A stretch of DNA of 64,000 bases from Ctena decussata (Eukaryota; Mollusca; Bivalvia; Lucinida; Lucinidae): the NCBI GenBank assembly GCA_963989385.1, contig OZ022514.1, forward strand, positions 26,205,222-26,269,221, read 5' to 3'. How positions within the stretch are numbered: position 1 is the first letter of the stretch; every line of letters begins with the position of its first letter. A program made the position numbers and the translations under genes. The notes beneath the pieces were generated by a model. It was not told where the DNA came from. It saw nothing but the letters and a program-made list of their open reading frames with translations, and made no database searches. Positions 1 through 11,230 of the stretch are shown one piece after another.

Positions 1-1440
1 TTCATAGCAAATACGTTTTGGTTTCAGCAGACAAGGCCGCAAACAAGGTTGTTGTTGTTTGAAGGCTATACTACATTAACACTTTAAAGCAGGAGCCTGG
101 CGGCACCGGGGCCTGCTATGAGAAATCTGCAGAAGAGAGTTCTGTAGTTTATGACTATTGCAGCCATTGACCCCTCAAATGTTCTGTAAATATTAAGGAA
201 CGCCATGACAGACTTACCGCGATGTATTTGTTACCTAAGCCCCATAAACACCGCATATTTAAAGCACGATTTACTGCCAACTCAAGTTCCTATAATGGTA
301 CTGAACTTTCTAAATTGTTCACTTATTGCCTCACTGCTGTCAAAAATCATGTTTTAAGATACTGTGAAAAAGTTTATGTGTGATTAGGTATTTTTTCTAT
401 TTTGGTCGATTAAATACTCTCGTAAGGTTATTAATAAATTGAACTTGAGAGGATTCTGCGCCAACAGTTTGTCAACATTTGATTTTTTTACTCGATACCA
501 CTTTGCCACGTAATTTGATGAAAGATTAAAGATTTAATTGAGTATACTTTACAAAGGGAAGGATCGCCTTTTCTTGCCTGTAAGGAAGGAAACGCTTGCT
601 TTACTTCTGAACACCAAAACCGATATAAACATTGGTCATGTCAAAATATGTGTGAACATTTAACATTTTTTAAACATTTATTTTAGATAGTACTTACATT
701 AGATTTGGTAATAAATTATACAGACAAATTGTTGGTATTGCAAGTGGTACTAATTGTGCTCCTCTTTTAGCGGATTTATCTTTATTTTGCTATGAAAGAG
801 TCTTTCTAATGATACACAAACTGAAATTAATGAAGCATTTAAATCTACATCTAGACATCTAGATAATCTTTTAAATATTGACAATCCTAATTTTTCAGGC
901 ATGGTATATCTTATTCAATCACAAGAGCTGCAGTAAACAAAGCTAATGCAGCAGATACCAAATCCCAATTTTATAGATTTACATGTAGCTATTTCCAACT
1001 TTCCAACGGATTTGTCTCATCTAAAATGATGATAAACGCGATGACTTTGATTTTGAAAAAATAAATTTTCCATTTTTGGATGGTGACGTTCCACATTCCA
1101 CCTCTTAAGGGAAGACTTAGTCTATAAATTAAAAACAAATGTATGTAGGTCTAATTTGTCTGATTAGTTCAACAAAATATCATACGTAACAAAAATGTTG
1201 GCTATAACCTAAATGCATGTTAAACATGGCTAATAATTTTGCTTCCCTCTCTAATTGTATGGCGGTTGGGCGGACATCAGACTCAATGATAAGCCCGACA
1301 TAAAGTTGTTCAGTTTCTTTGGTTGGGGCAGGTGCTTGCGTTGCCTGTTGCTTGGTTATTTGTGGTTCAACTGATCGTTTCTTTTGCTCCGGTATTTCAG
1401 TGGGTGGTAATGCACGACACTCAAGGAATCTCTAGGTTTC
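1..1440 (+). pseudogene. Degenerate Penelope-type reverse transcriptase, cut by the window edge
   Basis: Conceptual translation with several frame changes gives a recognisable RT. A segment with an ADKA motif lies near 30-70. LPKPHK followed by a KARF/ANSSS block is at 225-300, FGNKLYRQIVGIASGTNCAP at about 700-760, a LADLSLFCYER block follows, and FPFLDGDVP is at about 1065-1095. The expected catalytic Y-x-DD reads HLDN at about 855-870, so the enzyme would be dead even if the frames were rejoined. Homology seems to continue through a VGYNLN and TSDS-like block at about 1200-1290 to the C-terminal part near 1440. The 5' end lies outside the window. The family resembles RTs that are abundant in bivalves and corals; assignment to Penelope-like elements comes from the order of motifs and is not certain. 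Confidence 0.7.
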
Positions 1441-2610
1441 ACACTACGTTTCTTTTCTGTCGAGTCCTAATCTTTGATTCAGCATAGGTCTTATCCGTGA
1501 TTTGTTCATTTCCTGTGACGATTCGTTGATGGGTTAGGAAACCTTCATGCGGGCCAACCAGCTAACTAAAAGTTTCAAGCCAGCGCAGAAGCAGGGGGCG
1601 AGGTTTGGATCTAGTAAAAAATAAAAACCTCCCCTCCCACCCCTCGCCAGTATTATTCTGCTGACTGTGCCAAGGCGGTATTTCTGCTGAGGTTCCTCTG
1701 TGTTACATACCGTTATGTCATCTATTGTCAATAGATGTTGCTGCTGTTTTTAGATAGGGTGGCTGAATGACCGCCTGTCACGGAAAGAGCGGCTCATTCG
1801 GTTTGCCGTGCGTGCCTTTCGTGAGCTTTTGTCAATTTTTATGTGTATGCTTCTTTCCCTTTTAGTTTTAAGTACAGGATGTAAGATTTGATTGTTTTAA
1901 TTCCTGATCGTTCCCTATCGTTTTCCTTTGAATGCAAATGTGTAGGGGATACCTGTGGTAAATTGCAAAAACATTACGTATGTTACAAGAGGTATGGGGA
2001 AGAGAATTCCTGCATTCTGTTTATATGTCTTTCAAATTATACGAATTCTTGTTTTATAATGATTGTTTTCTATTTAAGAACTCAAATGAGAGACAACTAT
2101 CATTTCACAATACTAAACATATGTGGCCGCTAGGCAACACTATTTAATGAATATTACAGAGTTTTAATAAATTTGCAGTATTGGACGTTTGCCTCTGGTA
2201 TTCGAAACCCGCAAATAATATTAAGCGAGGCTCGTGATTATGTTTAACTGCATTTCTACATTACAGCATCTCTCGAACACATGTTGATACTAAATAAATA
2301 TCATTTTAAGAAATAGTTCATCTGTTGTAAACGCAACTTGTTAAAATACTGATTTTATATGATACTGTGGTTCCCTAAAAGCATGGTTATTTTTCTATGA
2401 ACAATAAAAAAATCTTGACTGACGACGTAATTTTAACTTGAGTACTGTATACTTACTTCAATATTAATTTTCATGTCTCCAGGCAAAATTCATATATGCA
2501 ATTTTGAGATATCGGTAATTTGAGATGAATATCGACTTTGAGATATTACGAGTTGACTATGTTAGTCTATTCACTTTCAGTACAAATGAAGATATTCATA
2601 GCGACGCAAT
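1441..2610. other. Intergenic stretch, nothing recognised
   Basis: About 1.2 kb of AT-rich DNA follows the RT pseudogene. The few open frames are short, start at random methionines and show no domain, signal peptide or splice context. I see no repeat that recurs elsewhere in the window. Confidence 0.5.
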
Positions 2611-2624
2611 ATCCACAACGCACA

Positions 2625-2900
2625 AGCCACTCAATTAGCACAGTCAGTAGCGCGCCAGACTCAAGAGCCAGAGGTCTCGGGTTCAATACCCGGGCCGGCC
2701 ACTTACTTTTATTTTACTTTCGCTGATTTAAGAAGGACAGTTGTCACTTACTTGCGAAAGTAAGTGCACTTATTACTGGTAAACCGCTTAGAATGTCTAA
2801 GCCTGTCCAGGAATAGTGTGGTTAGGTTATATGACCGTCCCGACATGACCATAGCTGTTTACCGTGGACAAGAAACAATAACACAACAACAACCTACCCA
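2625..2900 (+). mobile_element. tRNA-derived SINE, copy 1
   Basis: A tRNA-like head at about 2630-2700 has a B-box-like GGGTTCAATACCC. It is followed by a body shared with the copy at 3342-3591: CGCTGATT..AAGAAGG.CAG, GCGAAAGTA.GTGCACTTA, CCAGGAATAGTGTGG, GACCGTCCC.ACATGACCATAG, TTTACCGTGGAC. The 3' tail is an ACAACAAC-type run. The head is too degenerate to be a working tRNA. I did not find a clear target duplication. Confidence 0.7.
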
Positions 2901-3341
2901 AGATACTGAAAGAAGACTGGAGAAGAAGAGAAAAATACAAATGACAAAATGATCAACATTCATTCGATAACATACACATACAGTTTAACAAAAAGGAATT
3001 GCGACAGAAGAAACGTATTGAACGATCAAAACGATATATATAATTGAGCCAATCTCTATGAAAACTGGGCTTGATGACTTGACAATGAAAAACATAATTA
3101 AAGTTATATATTTCTGGAAACTTATTAGCTGTTCTAAGCCTTTCCTGAAAATTTGACAGGGTTACCATTATTAATTTGGGCTTTAGACTCATGTTGGTAG
3201 TGCAGTTTCTTTACATGACATTATTCACGTCGTGCAAGTATGTTTTGATATCAGCGTCGTAGCGTTTGTTTGTTCGAGTTTTTGGTGCGTTCTAGGCAAA
3301 CTAACTTGGGGAAAAGTGTATTTGCTCATGTTCAATGTGTA

Positions 3342-3591
3342 GGGCACCTGACTCATAAGTCAGAGGTCTTGGGTTCAAAACCCGGTCTGGCCACATACTT
3401 TCGTTTCTCCTTCCGCTGATTCAAGAAGGGCAGTTGTCAGTTACTGGCGAAAGTATGTGCACTTAGTACTGGTTAACCGCTTAGGAGGTCTACGCCTGCC
3501 CAGGAATAGTGTGGCTAGGTTAACTGACCGTCCCAACATGACCATAGTCGTTTACCGTGGACGTTAAGCAACAAATAAATCAACCAATCAA
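3342..3591 (+). mobile_element. tRNA-derived SINE, copy 2, with a 16-bp target duplication
   Basis: The body matches the copy at 2625-2900. The head is 5'-truncated but keeps a methionine-type anticodon arm (CTGACTCATAAGTCAG) and a B box (GGGTTCAAAACCC). The tail is a CAAT-rich run. The element is bracketed by TCATGTTCAATGTGTA at 3326-3341 and again at 3592-3607, a perfect 16-bp duplication. This sets both ends and shows insertion by target-primed reverse transcription. Confidence 0.85.
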
Positions 3592-3609
3592 TCATGTTCA
3601 ATGTGTATT

Positions 3610-4000
3610 AGATAGAACACACGTGATAATTTGTATGATTCGACAATCTTTCACAAATTATTTGTCTTAGTTATTATAACTATACCAAAATTTTAGAAGC
3701 TGAGGGGTTACCATGCATTAAGCGTTGTCATGGCAACATGTCATATTTATAACTTGACTTTGTCTAAATGCATTTTTTTTTAAATTTCAACATCTACTGT
3801 ATTTTAATGGAAATAAAGAGAGGTCTGAAAAATCATAATTTTCTGTGTTTTTCAAACGTTTACACCGTCATTGTTACGTTATGTCATTAAGTCCGTTTTT
3901 CACAGAGAATGACCCATATAGTAAACAACGGGACAGAGCCGCAGTTTATTAATGAAATAGTGGCAGGACGACTGTGCAAGGAAATGAAGAAATCTCAAGC
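3610..4000. other. Intergenic stretch, nothing recognised
   Basis: AT-rich DNA between the SINE and the first open segment of the Penelope-like relic. I see no coding signature and no repeat partner. Confidence 0.45.
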
Positions 4001-4005
4001 AAACG

Positions 4006-4460
4006 ATGGGATATTCAAAAACTAAGCCTGTCTTAGCAAGTATGCAGAAACTTTCAGACTACGACACCAAGATAAAAACCCGTCCGTCCGAATTTCAGAT
4101 GACACATGCAGAAACAAAAGCAAGCAGAAGCAACGGCAAAGCCAACACAAGTAAGGAGACCACATCAAACGTTTCCGATGGTCGAAATCAAGTCAGTAGT
4201 TTTTACCAAAGACTGCGGCCTACATTAACTGAAAGACCGCAATCGAGACAGAACGAAAATCAACAAGGTGGACAAGCTCAAAGGCAACCACGACCACAAA
4301 GAATACAAGGACTTCCTAGATAACCGGACCAGAAGACGAAAATCAGAGAAAACCCTCCCCGAGAAACAATCAAGAAAACTTTGAAGCAAACAACTAGAAC
4401 CTGCAAAGACAGGGATGGGGACGCAGTTCACAGATGCAGTAGATACCGAAATTATTGACA
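4006..4460 (+). other. Possible 5' part of the Penelope-like element
   Basis: A 105-residue open frame (4006-4323), rich in K, R, S, T, N and Q, lies directly upstream of the RT fragments and in the same direction. Its composition suits a disordered, basic leader of a retroelement protein. I see no conserved motif, so assignment rests on position alone. Confidence 0.3.
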
Positions 4461-4492
4461 TTAAAATAATTTGTCCATCAGAAAATTAACGA

Positions 4493-5840
4493 TTGCAGAA
4501 ATATCACTCCTCAGTGAAAAGACTCAAATTTACTCCGACCCCCAAATTAGGAAATACACAAGAACTTACAGACGCCTTGAATAAAATTAACAGAAAGTTG
4601 CGATTAGTTGAGTTCTTTCATGACACAGAAAGTGAAGCTACCTCTTTAGTTAGAAATAAATCAAATTTTACTCCTCGAGATAAATGTAATGCAGCCATTG
4701 ACGACTTTATTGAGACGGTTGAAAAATTTCCCAAACAATCATGCCAAAATAGCGTTAGACAAAATCTAACAAGATCAGAATGGGAGGCTGTAAAATGTTT
4801 AAAAGAAGATAATTCAATTTTAATAAAAGATCCGGGAAAGGGGGGTGGGGGGGGGGGTCTTTCAGTAATAATGAACAAACAAGATTACAAAAGTATGTAA
4901 GAAATAATTTTGAATGATGAAACCTATTATTCTGACTTAAACACAAAATCCAGAAAAAAGATTTACAACTGAAATACAAGAAGTTCTTTAAAAAAATATA
5001 AAAGTCAACTGACTGAAAAAGAATTTGATTATCTACAAAATTTCAAATTTAAAACTAGTATTTTTACAGATTACCAAAAGTACATAAATGCAAGGAAATA
5101 AATGAAAAATGTAAACTAACAATAAACTAACAAAATCAGGTTATATAGAATTTACAGAAAAAGTACATGATTTGAAATTAAGACCAGTTGTTGCTGGTCC
5201 CTCCTGTGATACGCATTGGCTTAGTAATTTACTCGATATACTTTTGAGATCCTATACCAAACATGTCACTAGCTACATGTATTTAAGAGACACTACTGAC
5301 TTCCTAAACAATCTTCCAACAAATCTTCCAACGAAAACATGTAACATATTGACTTCATTTGACATAGAATCACTATATTTCACACGATCTCGGTATAGAG
5401 ACGGTAAATTATTGGTAAGACAAATATCCAGGTACCCTACATTCAATATTCTCAAAAGATTTTATGCTTGACGGAATGAAACTAATACTTAAGAATATTA
5501 TTTTTTTGTTTCAATAGCACTTATTTCAAGAAAAGGGCACAGCTATGGGTACCAAATTTGCACAAGCGTACGCAAACCTAAATATTCGGTACTTGGAGGA
5601 GAAATTGTATGATTCTGCAGAAACCACTTTTGATACAGAATTTTATATTTATTTCAAACGGTACTAAAGATTCAATATCTCTGACTATCATCAAACGGTT
5701 TCCGAGACTTAAGGTTATCTAGCGACTATAACTAACGTTCAACGTGCAGGAAGAAGTTAACGTCAATGCACAGAATCTCAATATCAGGACTCCTCTTACT
5801 TTCAGGGAAGCGCTATATTGAGATTGTAAATCAAATTGAA
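4493..5840 (+). pseudogene. Degenerate Penelope-like element reverse transcriptase
   Basis: Three separately open fragments line up in order with a Penelope-like RT. The first (4493-4900) ends in a segment with LTRSEWEAVKCLKED, SILIKDPGKGG and SVIMNKQDY, matching the family pattern of IVIK-x-ADKG followed by VVM-x-x-x-DY. The second, in broken frames (about 4900-5100), holds LTEKEFDYL and TSIF-x-DYQK, standing where family members have YGLPK. The third (5172-5400) has LRPVVAGPSCDTHWLSNLLD, then SFDIESLY, the RT motif A region. A last block at 5535-5610 reads GTAMGTKF...YLEEKLYD. The YxDD box is not preserved. A poly-G run at 4840-4857 lengthens the glycine stretch. This is a different RT from the one at 1-1440: the AGPSC signature is absent there. 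Confidence 0.75.
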
Positions 5841-5849
5841 AAGTTATGA

Positions 5850-6340
5850 TGAATTTGTTATACTACCTATGTAGAGTGCCTACGCAACAAATTGCATGGA
5901 ATGTTACTGATGTACAACTGCGAACTTGCAAAACATTCAAGACATGCAACTTTTGAATACATTGGTTTTTGTAAGAGGAAAACAAAAGCATATGATGCAC
6001 ATATTCAACTGAAATATATTTACACTTATCACAGCAACCAAACAACGAGTATTGTTTGCTTTACGATATAACGTATATTTCTGTTCTATTCTATTATGTA
6101 CAATTATACCACTAAGGCTTCGATTTTTTTCTGTCACTAAATTTCCGGTCGGATTTTTTTCTTGGGAGAAAATGAGACTCTGGCATTTTCATTGGTCATA
6201 AAAAAGAATCTTCACCGAAGGTTAAATTTATTGGCCAAGCTATTATCTTCTTTATTGTCCTTTTGACTAATTTCCTGTTTTCATTATAGAAATTTACCGT
6301 TTACTAGATCTACGTAATCCACAATGCCACTAAACTCACA
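5850..6340. other. Intergenic stretch, nothing recognised
   Basis: No GIY-YIG endonuclease motif, which some Penelope-like elements carry after the RT, is evident in any frame here. No repeat partner was noticed. Confidence 0.4.
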
Positions 6341-6342
6341 TG

Positions 6343-6660
6343 CTGGGTTGGTTGTTTTGGGTTTAACAGCCCTTTGAGACAGTATTTCAGTCTATATCAG
6401 GCCGTCTCCCAGAGAGAGGGAGAAAGAAGAGAGAAATTTTTGACGAGAGACAAAATGTCCAAACAATCCCCACCCGCACCTACTGCAAGCACAGTAGGCC
6501 CTTGCCCTACTACTATTCAAATCAGTAGGGCGCCCCGGCACTGGAAATTACACACAGCACCATCGCATTACCCAACCACCCCCACATGCTCAGAGAATAA
6601 AACAGAAAATATGTTTCTGTTTACTTTCCCAGGGCAACACTTGAATGTCTTCTGAAATGA
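6343..6660 (+). repeat. Dispersed repeat family D, copy 1 (GCCGTCTCCCAGAGAGAGGG type)
   Basis: The order is TTGGTTGTTTTGGGTTTAACAG, then CTTTGAGACAGTATTTCAGTC, then GCCGTCTCCCAGAGAGAGGGA, then CCGCACCTACTGCAAGCACA. The same blocks recur at 15188-15370 on this strand, and at 22195-22412 and 12672-12768 on the other. The length and the terminal TTGGTTGG run in the 22 kb copy suggest a SINE or MITE; no internal promoter boxes were recognised. Confidence 0.65.
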
Positions 6661-6894
6661 TTCTTATAATGGCGGAAACCGACAGAGCTTAATAAATTTT
6701 AACATTTAATTTAAAACAAACCTTTTCAATCCCGCCACTCGACCCGAAATTCAGTCTCACCGTGCAAGTGCAAATTTATCAAACAAAAAGCTCATACCTT
6801 GAATGGCAATCATTTTTAGGTAGCATATAAGACCCGAGACTATTCCTCTGCCATCCGACAGTAAATGATTGTTGAAATCTCGGTGTAGTTTTGA

Positions 6895-7068
6895 CCAATG
6901 CACATGCCAAGTTTGAAGAAGCTCCATCGAAAAGTACTCAAGTTATCGAACAGAAACGAAGTGCTCACGGACGGACATACGGATGGAGAGACAGACAGAC
7001 GGACGGATGGATGGACACACGGACAGCAGCAGGAAACCATAACTTCTCGCCACTAAAGTGTGGCGGGG
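6895..7068 (+). repeat. GGACGGACAGAC-containing repeat end, copy 1
   Basis: Blocks CACATGCCAAGTTTGAAGAA, CTCAAGTTATCGAAC, a degenerate GGAC/GGAT microsatellite, then CGCCACTAAAGTGTGGCGGG. The same order is at 63488-63615. The final block is itself a small palindrome. In the second copy this unit directly follows a 149-bp tandem array, so it may be the end module of that family. Confidence 0.65.
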
Positions 7069-8595
7069 TATAGGAGATAACGGGAATCCCCGCAGTGACG
7101 TCATCGGATGATCACGTGGGTAGCTTGGTTGGCAAAAGATTAGCCAGTGGACAGTGCTTTCATATAGGATAGTCTGAAGTGTAATCACTAAAATGCGTAA
7201 AAGATAATTAAAATAAGTGCGAATAAATAGCTACTGATTTAAAACTACTGGAAATAAGGTCTTAGTCACCTGTCATACGAAAAAGAAATCATTTAATTAA
7301 TTGAATTTATCTAGTAAAACGCGTATTTGGATAAACCCATTAACGTAACCGGACTGTTTTTCTCAATAACTACGACTGAAAAAATATTAACAGAATAAAA
7401 TGAAAATACTGCAGATCAGTATTTTAATCTTTTCTACTATAAACTGTATTTATTAGTATAAATAGGATAAGATGAAAAAAAAAATAATAGAATATTATAT
7501 CTAAGAGAACTTAAGCGGAATTACTGTAAAATGTCGATCGGATTTAGGGACAAGAAAATTAAAAATATAAATAATAGAAATGATAATATATATCGATGGT
7601 TGCGATTTCTTAACACTCTGTGAACAATAAAGAAAGAAAGAAAAAATAGATAAAATAGAGGAAGCCATACGTTTGTGCTAACGGATAATTAGTCGCACTC
7701 GGCGCACAAACAGTTTATTTTAGATACATGTTTATTTCAAATTGTCACCACAGGACACCCGCGGCGTGTTTTGAACTATGATAAGACGTCCTTGATCAGA
7801 GGATCCACTAAAGACCGCGAATATACTATTATACAATAGGAAACAAACATTTTTAATTCAGAAAATTAACATAGGATACAGACTCAGATACTTTTTATTA
7901 GAGTATCTATGATGAAAAGTATATATTGTATTTTGTGAATACGAGATCTAACAAGTTAAGAACAGTTTAATGCTAACAATAATTCAATGATAAAATTGAA
8001 TTTCGCATTACATCTCGTTGTACATACATAGTGTAAGCTTTATCTATATCCTAAAACAAGTAAATATTGATTTTATAACAGTTTATAAAATTCTATAATA
8101 GAGCTAAGCCAACAGTACTTTTTGAAAGTTACGTGAAGTTCAAAAGCTTGACCTAAAAAATATAAAAGAAAAATATATGCATCTAGTCATTCATCAACGA
8201 TTCACTGTCATTTATTCAGTCATTCGTTCATGTAATGGTTTTTTGTCCGTTCGTTCATTCGTTGTATTTTCCGTTTCCCCTTTTACATGCTACATCATCT
8301 AGACTTTTATAAATTTGCGCTATGAACATTTGTGATAGAAAGGAAAAAACAAACAATATTTTTGAAGCATCTTAGCACGCAAATAAATCATGAAATTCAA
8401 TTTCATTGAAGAAAATGTAAGCCTTACATATTATCTGTCTAAAACATTAAAATTTTGCTGTTTTAAATTCATAATTTACACAAACAATCAGGCGTATTAA
8501 CTATATTCTATAATGCTGTATCAACCTTTTTGCCAACCACACTCGGGGAATCCCCCAGGTATCTTATCAGTGACGTCACGCTTTTATCTCCTATA
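7069..8595. mobile_element. 1.5 kb element with about 70-bp inverted ends
   Basis: The left arm (7069-7138) begins TATAGGAGATAA, contains GTGACGTCA and ends GGTTGGCAAAA. The right arm (8527-8595), read on the other strand, has the same three blocks in the same order. Between the arms is AT-rich DNA without a coding signature, so this would be a non-autonomous DNA transposon. The arms are imperfect, with an internal rearrangement of the GGGAATCCCC block. The exact target duplication is unclear; TA is possible. Confidence 0.55.
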
Positions 8596-9034
8596 AAGAT
8601 AAATTATTCTTGTCACAAAACATATTAATGATGTTCAGATTATATACTGCTCAAAACAAGTAAGGGATATTAAGATATTGCAGAAAGCAGAATTAAGAAA
8701 AATAAGTAGACGAATATTGAACTGTTATAATTCATAAAACAAATATTCATAGAGACCTTCAATATGAATATTGATATGTTTAAGTTTGTCACGTGACCTA
8801 CAGTACATTGGAAGTAGACAAGGGGTCGACACCCAAATTTCGCACGAATCCAGCACAGCAATGAATAATCATTTTTATGCAAACTTTATTAAGACAGACG
8901 CCTTATGTCTCAGTTTATAAGATACAGATACTTTTTTCATGCTGCTTTATCACATGATGAAATAGTATGCGTAGAAGATACCAATGTGTGGCGAACTGTC
9001 TCGGCGATGGTGTCATTTGCGAGAATCCTACACT
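8596..9034. other. Intergenic stretch, nothing recognised
   Basis: About 440 bp between the inverted-end element and the LINE. I see no coding or repeat signature. The true left edge of the LINE insertion may lie in this stretch. Confidence 0.4.
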
Positions 9035-9717
9035 TTAAATAAGGCAATAAAGCCTACCAAAGTGGATGTTTTCACTTTGGAAATTATGAAGAATTTTAAT
9101 ATGTACAGAATTTGAGGGTCGAAAATATTTTTTTTTTCGCCGAAGTGAAATTGAGGTGCAGCAGACCCCATAGTCCTTTATGTTTTGAGCAGCCAGTTTT
9201 ATTATCCTGGGCCCTAAACCGTCAAGTCCAGTAGATTTGGACGATTCTAATTTATTGATATATATTATTACTTGCTCGGGAGTTATAAAAGGAATGGTAA
9301 ATTGTATATTCTTAGGTACTTTACCATCTATAAATTGAGTGATTTTATTTACGTCCAAATCATACGTATTTCCTGTAGAATTATGTTTATTCATAGTTTC
9401 AGCAACTGTTGAAAAGTATGTGTTTAATTTATTCGCAATATTTTCAGAGTCGGTAATGCGTTCATTTTCAATGATAAGCTCTTCAGGTAAATTGTTCGAA
9501 GCCGCGTTGGTGCCGTTATTGACACTACGAAGGTGCTTCCATATAGTTTTACTGTCTTTAGAATTACTTATACAGTTTGAAAAATACTTGCGTTTAGCTT
9601 GCCTTATTAGTTTTTTTGTTTTGTTACGGTATCTTTTATACTCATTCCACTGCTTAAGCCGTTTGCTTTTATCTCGTAAAGTCTGCATATGGCTAATATC
9701 TGGAGTAAACCAATCTG
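9035..9717 (-). mobile_element. CR1/L2-like LINE, inverted 5' segment (linker and start of RT)
   Basis: Read on the minus strand from about 9717 down, this encodes the region between the endonuclease and RT domains of a non-LTR retrotransposon, starting in a PDWFTPDIS context. It then has a basic YRNKTKKLIRQAKRKYF helix, IWKHLRSVN and a TYFSTVAE block, and runs into the first RT motif, SSKSTGLDGLGPRIIKLAA, at about 9190-9240. Beyond that the frame degenerates near a poly-T run (9128-9138). The protein belongs directly upstream of the RT that starts on the opposite strand at 9719, so the two parts form one element with a 5' inversion. Confidence 0.85.
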
Positions 9718-11011
9718 GCCTATATCCATTTTGCCCACTATTTCAAAGATTTTTGAAAAACATGTAAATAAGCATCTCATGGCATTTTTGAATAAATATA
9801 AACTACTGAATGAGAACCAATCAGGATTTAGGCCCAAACACAGCTGCCAAACCGCTCTAGTCAAACTTATAGACGATTGGATGGAATGCATTGATAAGGG
9901 GGATATGGTAGGAGCCCTTTTTATTGATTTCCGTAAGGCTTTTGATCTGGTAGATCACACCATCTTATTGAATAAACTTTCACTATACAAATTTAACCCT
10001 TCTGCTATCCAATGGTTCAAATCATATTTAAGCTCTCGCAAACAAGCTATCGACAGCGAAAAGGGGTTAACAGATTTCACTACTGTTTACTCCGGAGTAC
10101 CTCAGGGCTCTATATTAGGCCCTACATTGTTTCTTATATTTATAAATGATCTTTCGCTTCATTTCAAGAAATGCTCCTCTGACTTGTACGCGGACGACAC
10201 GACTGTCCATACTCACAGTAACAGCATTGACATAATTGAAGATAATTTGCAATGTGAGTTTAGAAATGCATTAGATTGGAGCAAGAAAAACAATATGAAT
10301 GTTCACATGAAGAAAACAACAAGCATGTTAATCGGGCCCAGAAAACGTTTGAATGACTCTCGCTCACTGGTTATAAAAGCAGACGATATGACCATACAAT
10401 CTGTGTCCAAACAGAAACTCCTTGGAGTTTATATTGATGAAAACCTCACTTGGTCTCCTCATATAGACCATCTATGTTCAATAATTTCATCAAAAATATC
10501 GCTTTTAAGACAACTGGCAACATATGTACCAACTCATGTTCAAAAATGCTTTTACCAGGGGTATATTCTCCCCTATATTGATTACGGCTCCGTTACCTGG
10601 GGAGCAGCCTCTGCGACAAACATTGAACGATTAGCTAAATTGCAAAAACGCGCTGCTAGAATCATCTTGCATGCGGATTACGATACTCCGTCGGTTGAGA
10701 TGTTCAATGATCTAGGCTGGCTCTCAGTGCCAGACAGACTAAAATATAACAAAGCGGTCTTGATATACAGGGCCTTAAATGATTTATCCCCGGAATATAT
10801 GTCAAGCCTTTTGAAACCAATGTCTGAGGCACATACTCTAAATCTGCGGTCATCAGAAAATGGCTCATTATACGTACCGAAAGCACGAACAGCGCTTTAC
10901 GATGGCTCCTTTTCCTGTTCAGCACCAAAGTTATGGAATGCTCTTCCTCAAACAGTCAAAACTACGGGTTCTCTGTCAACTTTTAAGCAGTCTCTTAAAA
11001 CATCATTTTAA
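9689..11011 (+). CDS. CR1/L2-like LINE reverse transcriptase, 3' segment, open for 440 codons
   Basis: This is the reverse transcriptase that copies LINE RNA at a nicked target site. The element-derived reading begins near 9719 (PISILPTISKIFEKHV); the residues before it are junction sequence. RT motifs are in order: NQSGFRPKHSCQTAL, FIDFRKAFDLVDH (motif A), SGVPQGSILGPTLF (motif B), the catalytic YADD in LYADDTTVH (motif C), and KQKLLGVYIDENLTW. The C-terminal part, with KLQKRAARIIL, LGWLSVPDRLKYNK and PKLWNALP, is typical of CR1/L2-type ORF2 proteins. There is no internal stop across the whole RT, so the copy is fairly young. It cannot act alone because the endonuclease and the first RT motif are missing from this strand. 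Clade assignment is by motif flavour only. Confidence 0.88.
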   Translation: MANIWSKPIWPISILPTISKIFEKHVNKHLMAFLNKYKLLNENQSGFRPKHSCQTALVKLIDDWMECIDKGDMVGALFIDFRKAFDLVDHTILLNKLSLYKFNPSAIQWFKSYLSSRKQAIDSEKGLTDFTTVYSGVPQGSILGPTLFLIFINDLSLHFKKCSSDLYADDTTVHTHSNSIDIIEDNLQCEFRNALDWSKKNNMNVHMKKTTSMLIGPRKRLNDSRSLVIKADDMTIQSVSKQKLLGVYIDENLTWSPHIDHLCSIISSKISLLRQLATYVPTHVQKCFYQGYILPYIDYGSVTWGAASATNIERLAKLQKRAARIILHADYDTPSVEMFNDLGWLSVPDRLKYNKAVLIYRALNDLSPEYMSSLLKPMSEAHTLNLRSSENGSLYVPKARTALYDGSFSCSAPKLWNALPQTVKTTGSLSTFKQSLKTSF

Positions 11012-11230
11012 GCCGTGATTGTTGAACAAGATGTTAATTGTGAACCTTGTTGCTACTGAAAGTATACACTTGCTGCTGAGGTTTCTTTTAGAAATGATAA
11101 ATCTACATTTTATGATTTTATGTTGAAATCGTTTTATGCGCTCGTAATGTTTTAACAACGTAAGTCGCATTGTTATGCTTAACAATGCGTCTACGATGAT
11201 ATTAAGTGCCAAATAAATATCAAACTTTTA
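11012..11230 (+). mobile_element. Probable 3' untranslated end of the LINE
   Basis: About 200 bp follow the RT stop codon up to an AAATAAATATC run at 11210-11220. CR1/L2-type LINEs often end in short simple repeats and not a long poly-A. No target duplication was matched, so the end point is approximate. Confidence 0.4.

Noticed and set aside
4618..4979. Minus-strand proline-rich frames opposite the Penelope-like RT
   Set aside because: Antisense shadows of the poly-G run and the RT coding sequence.
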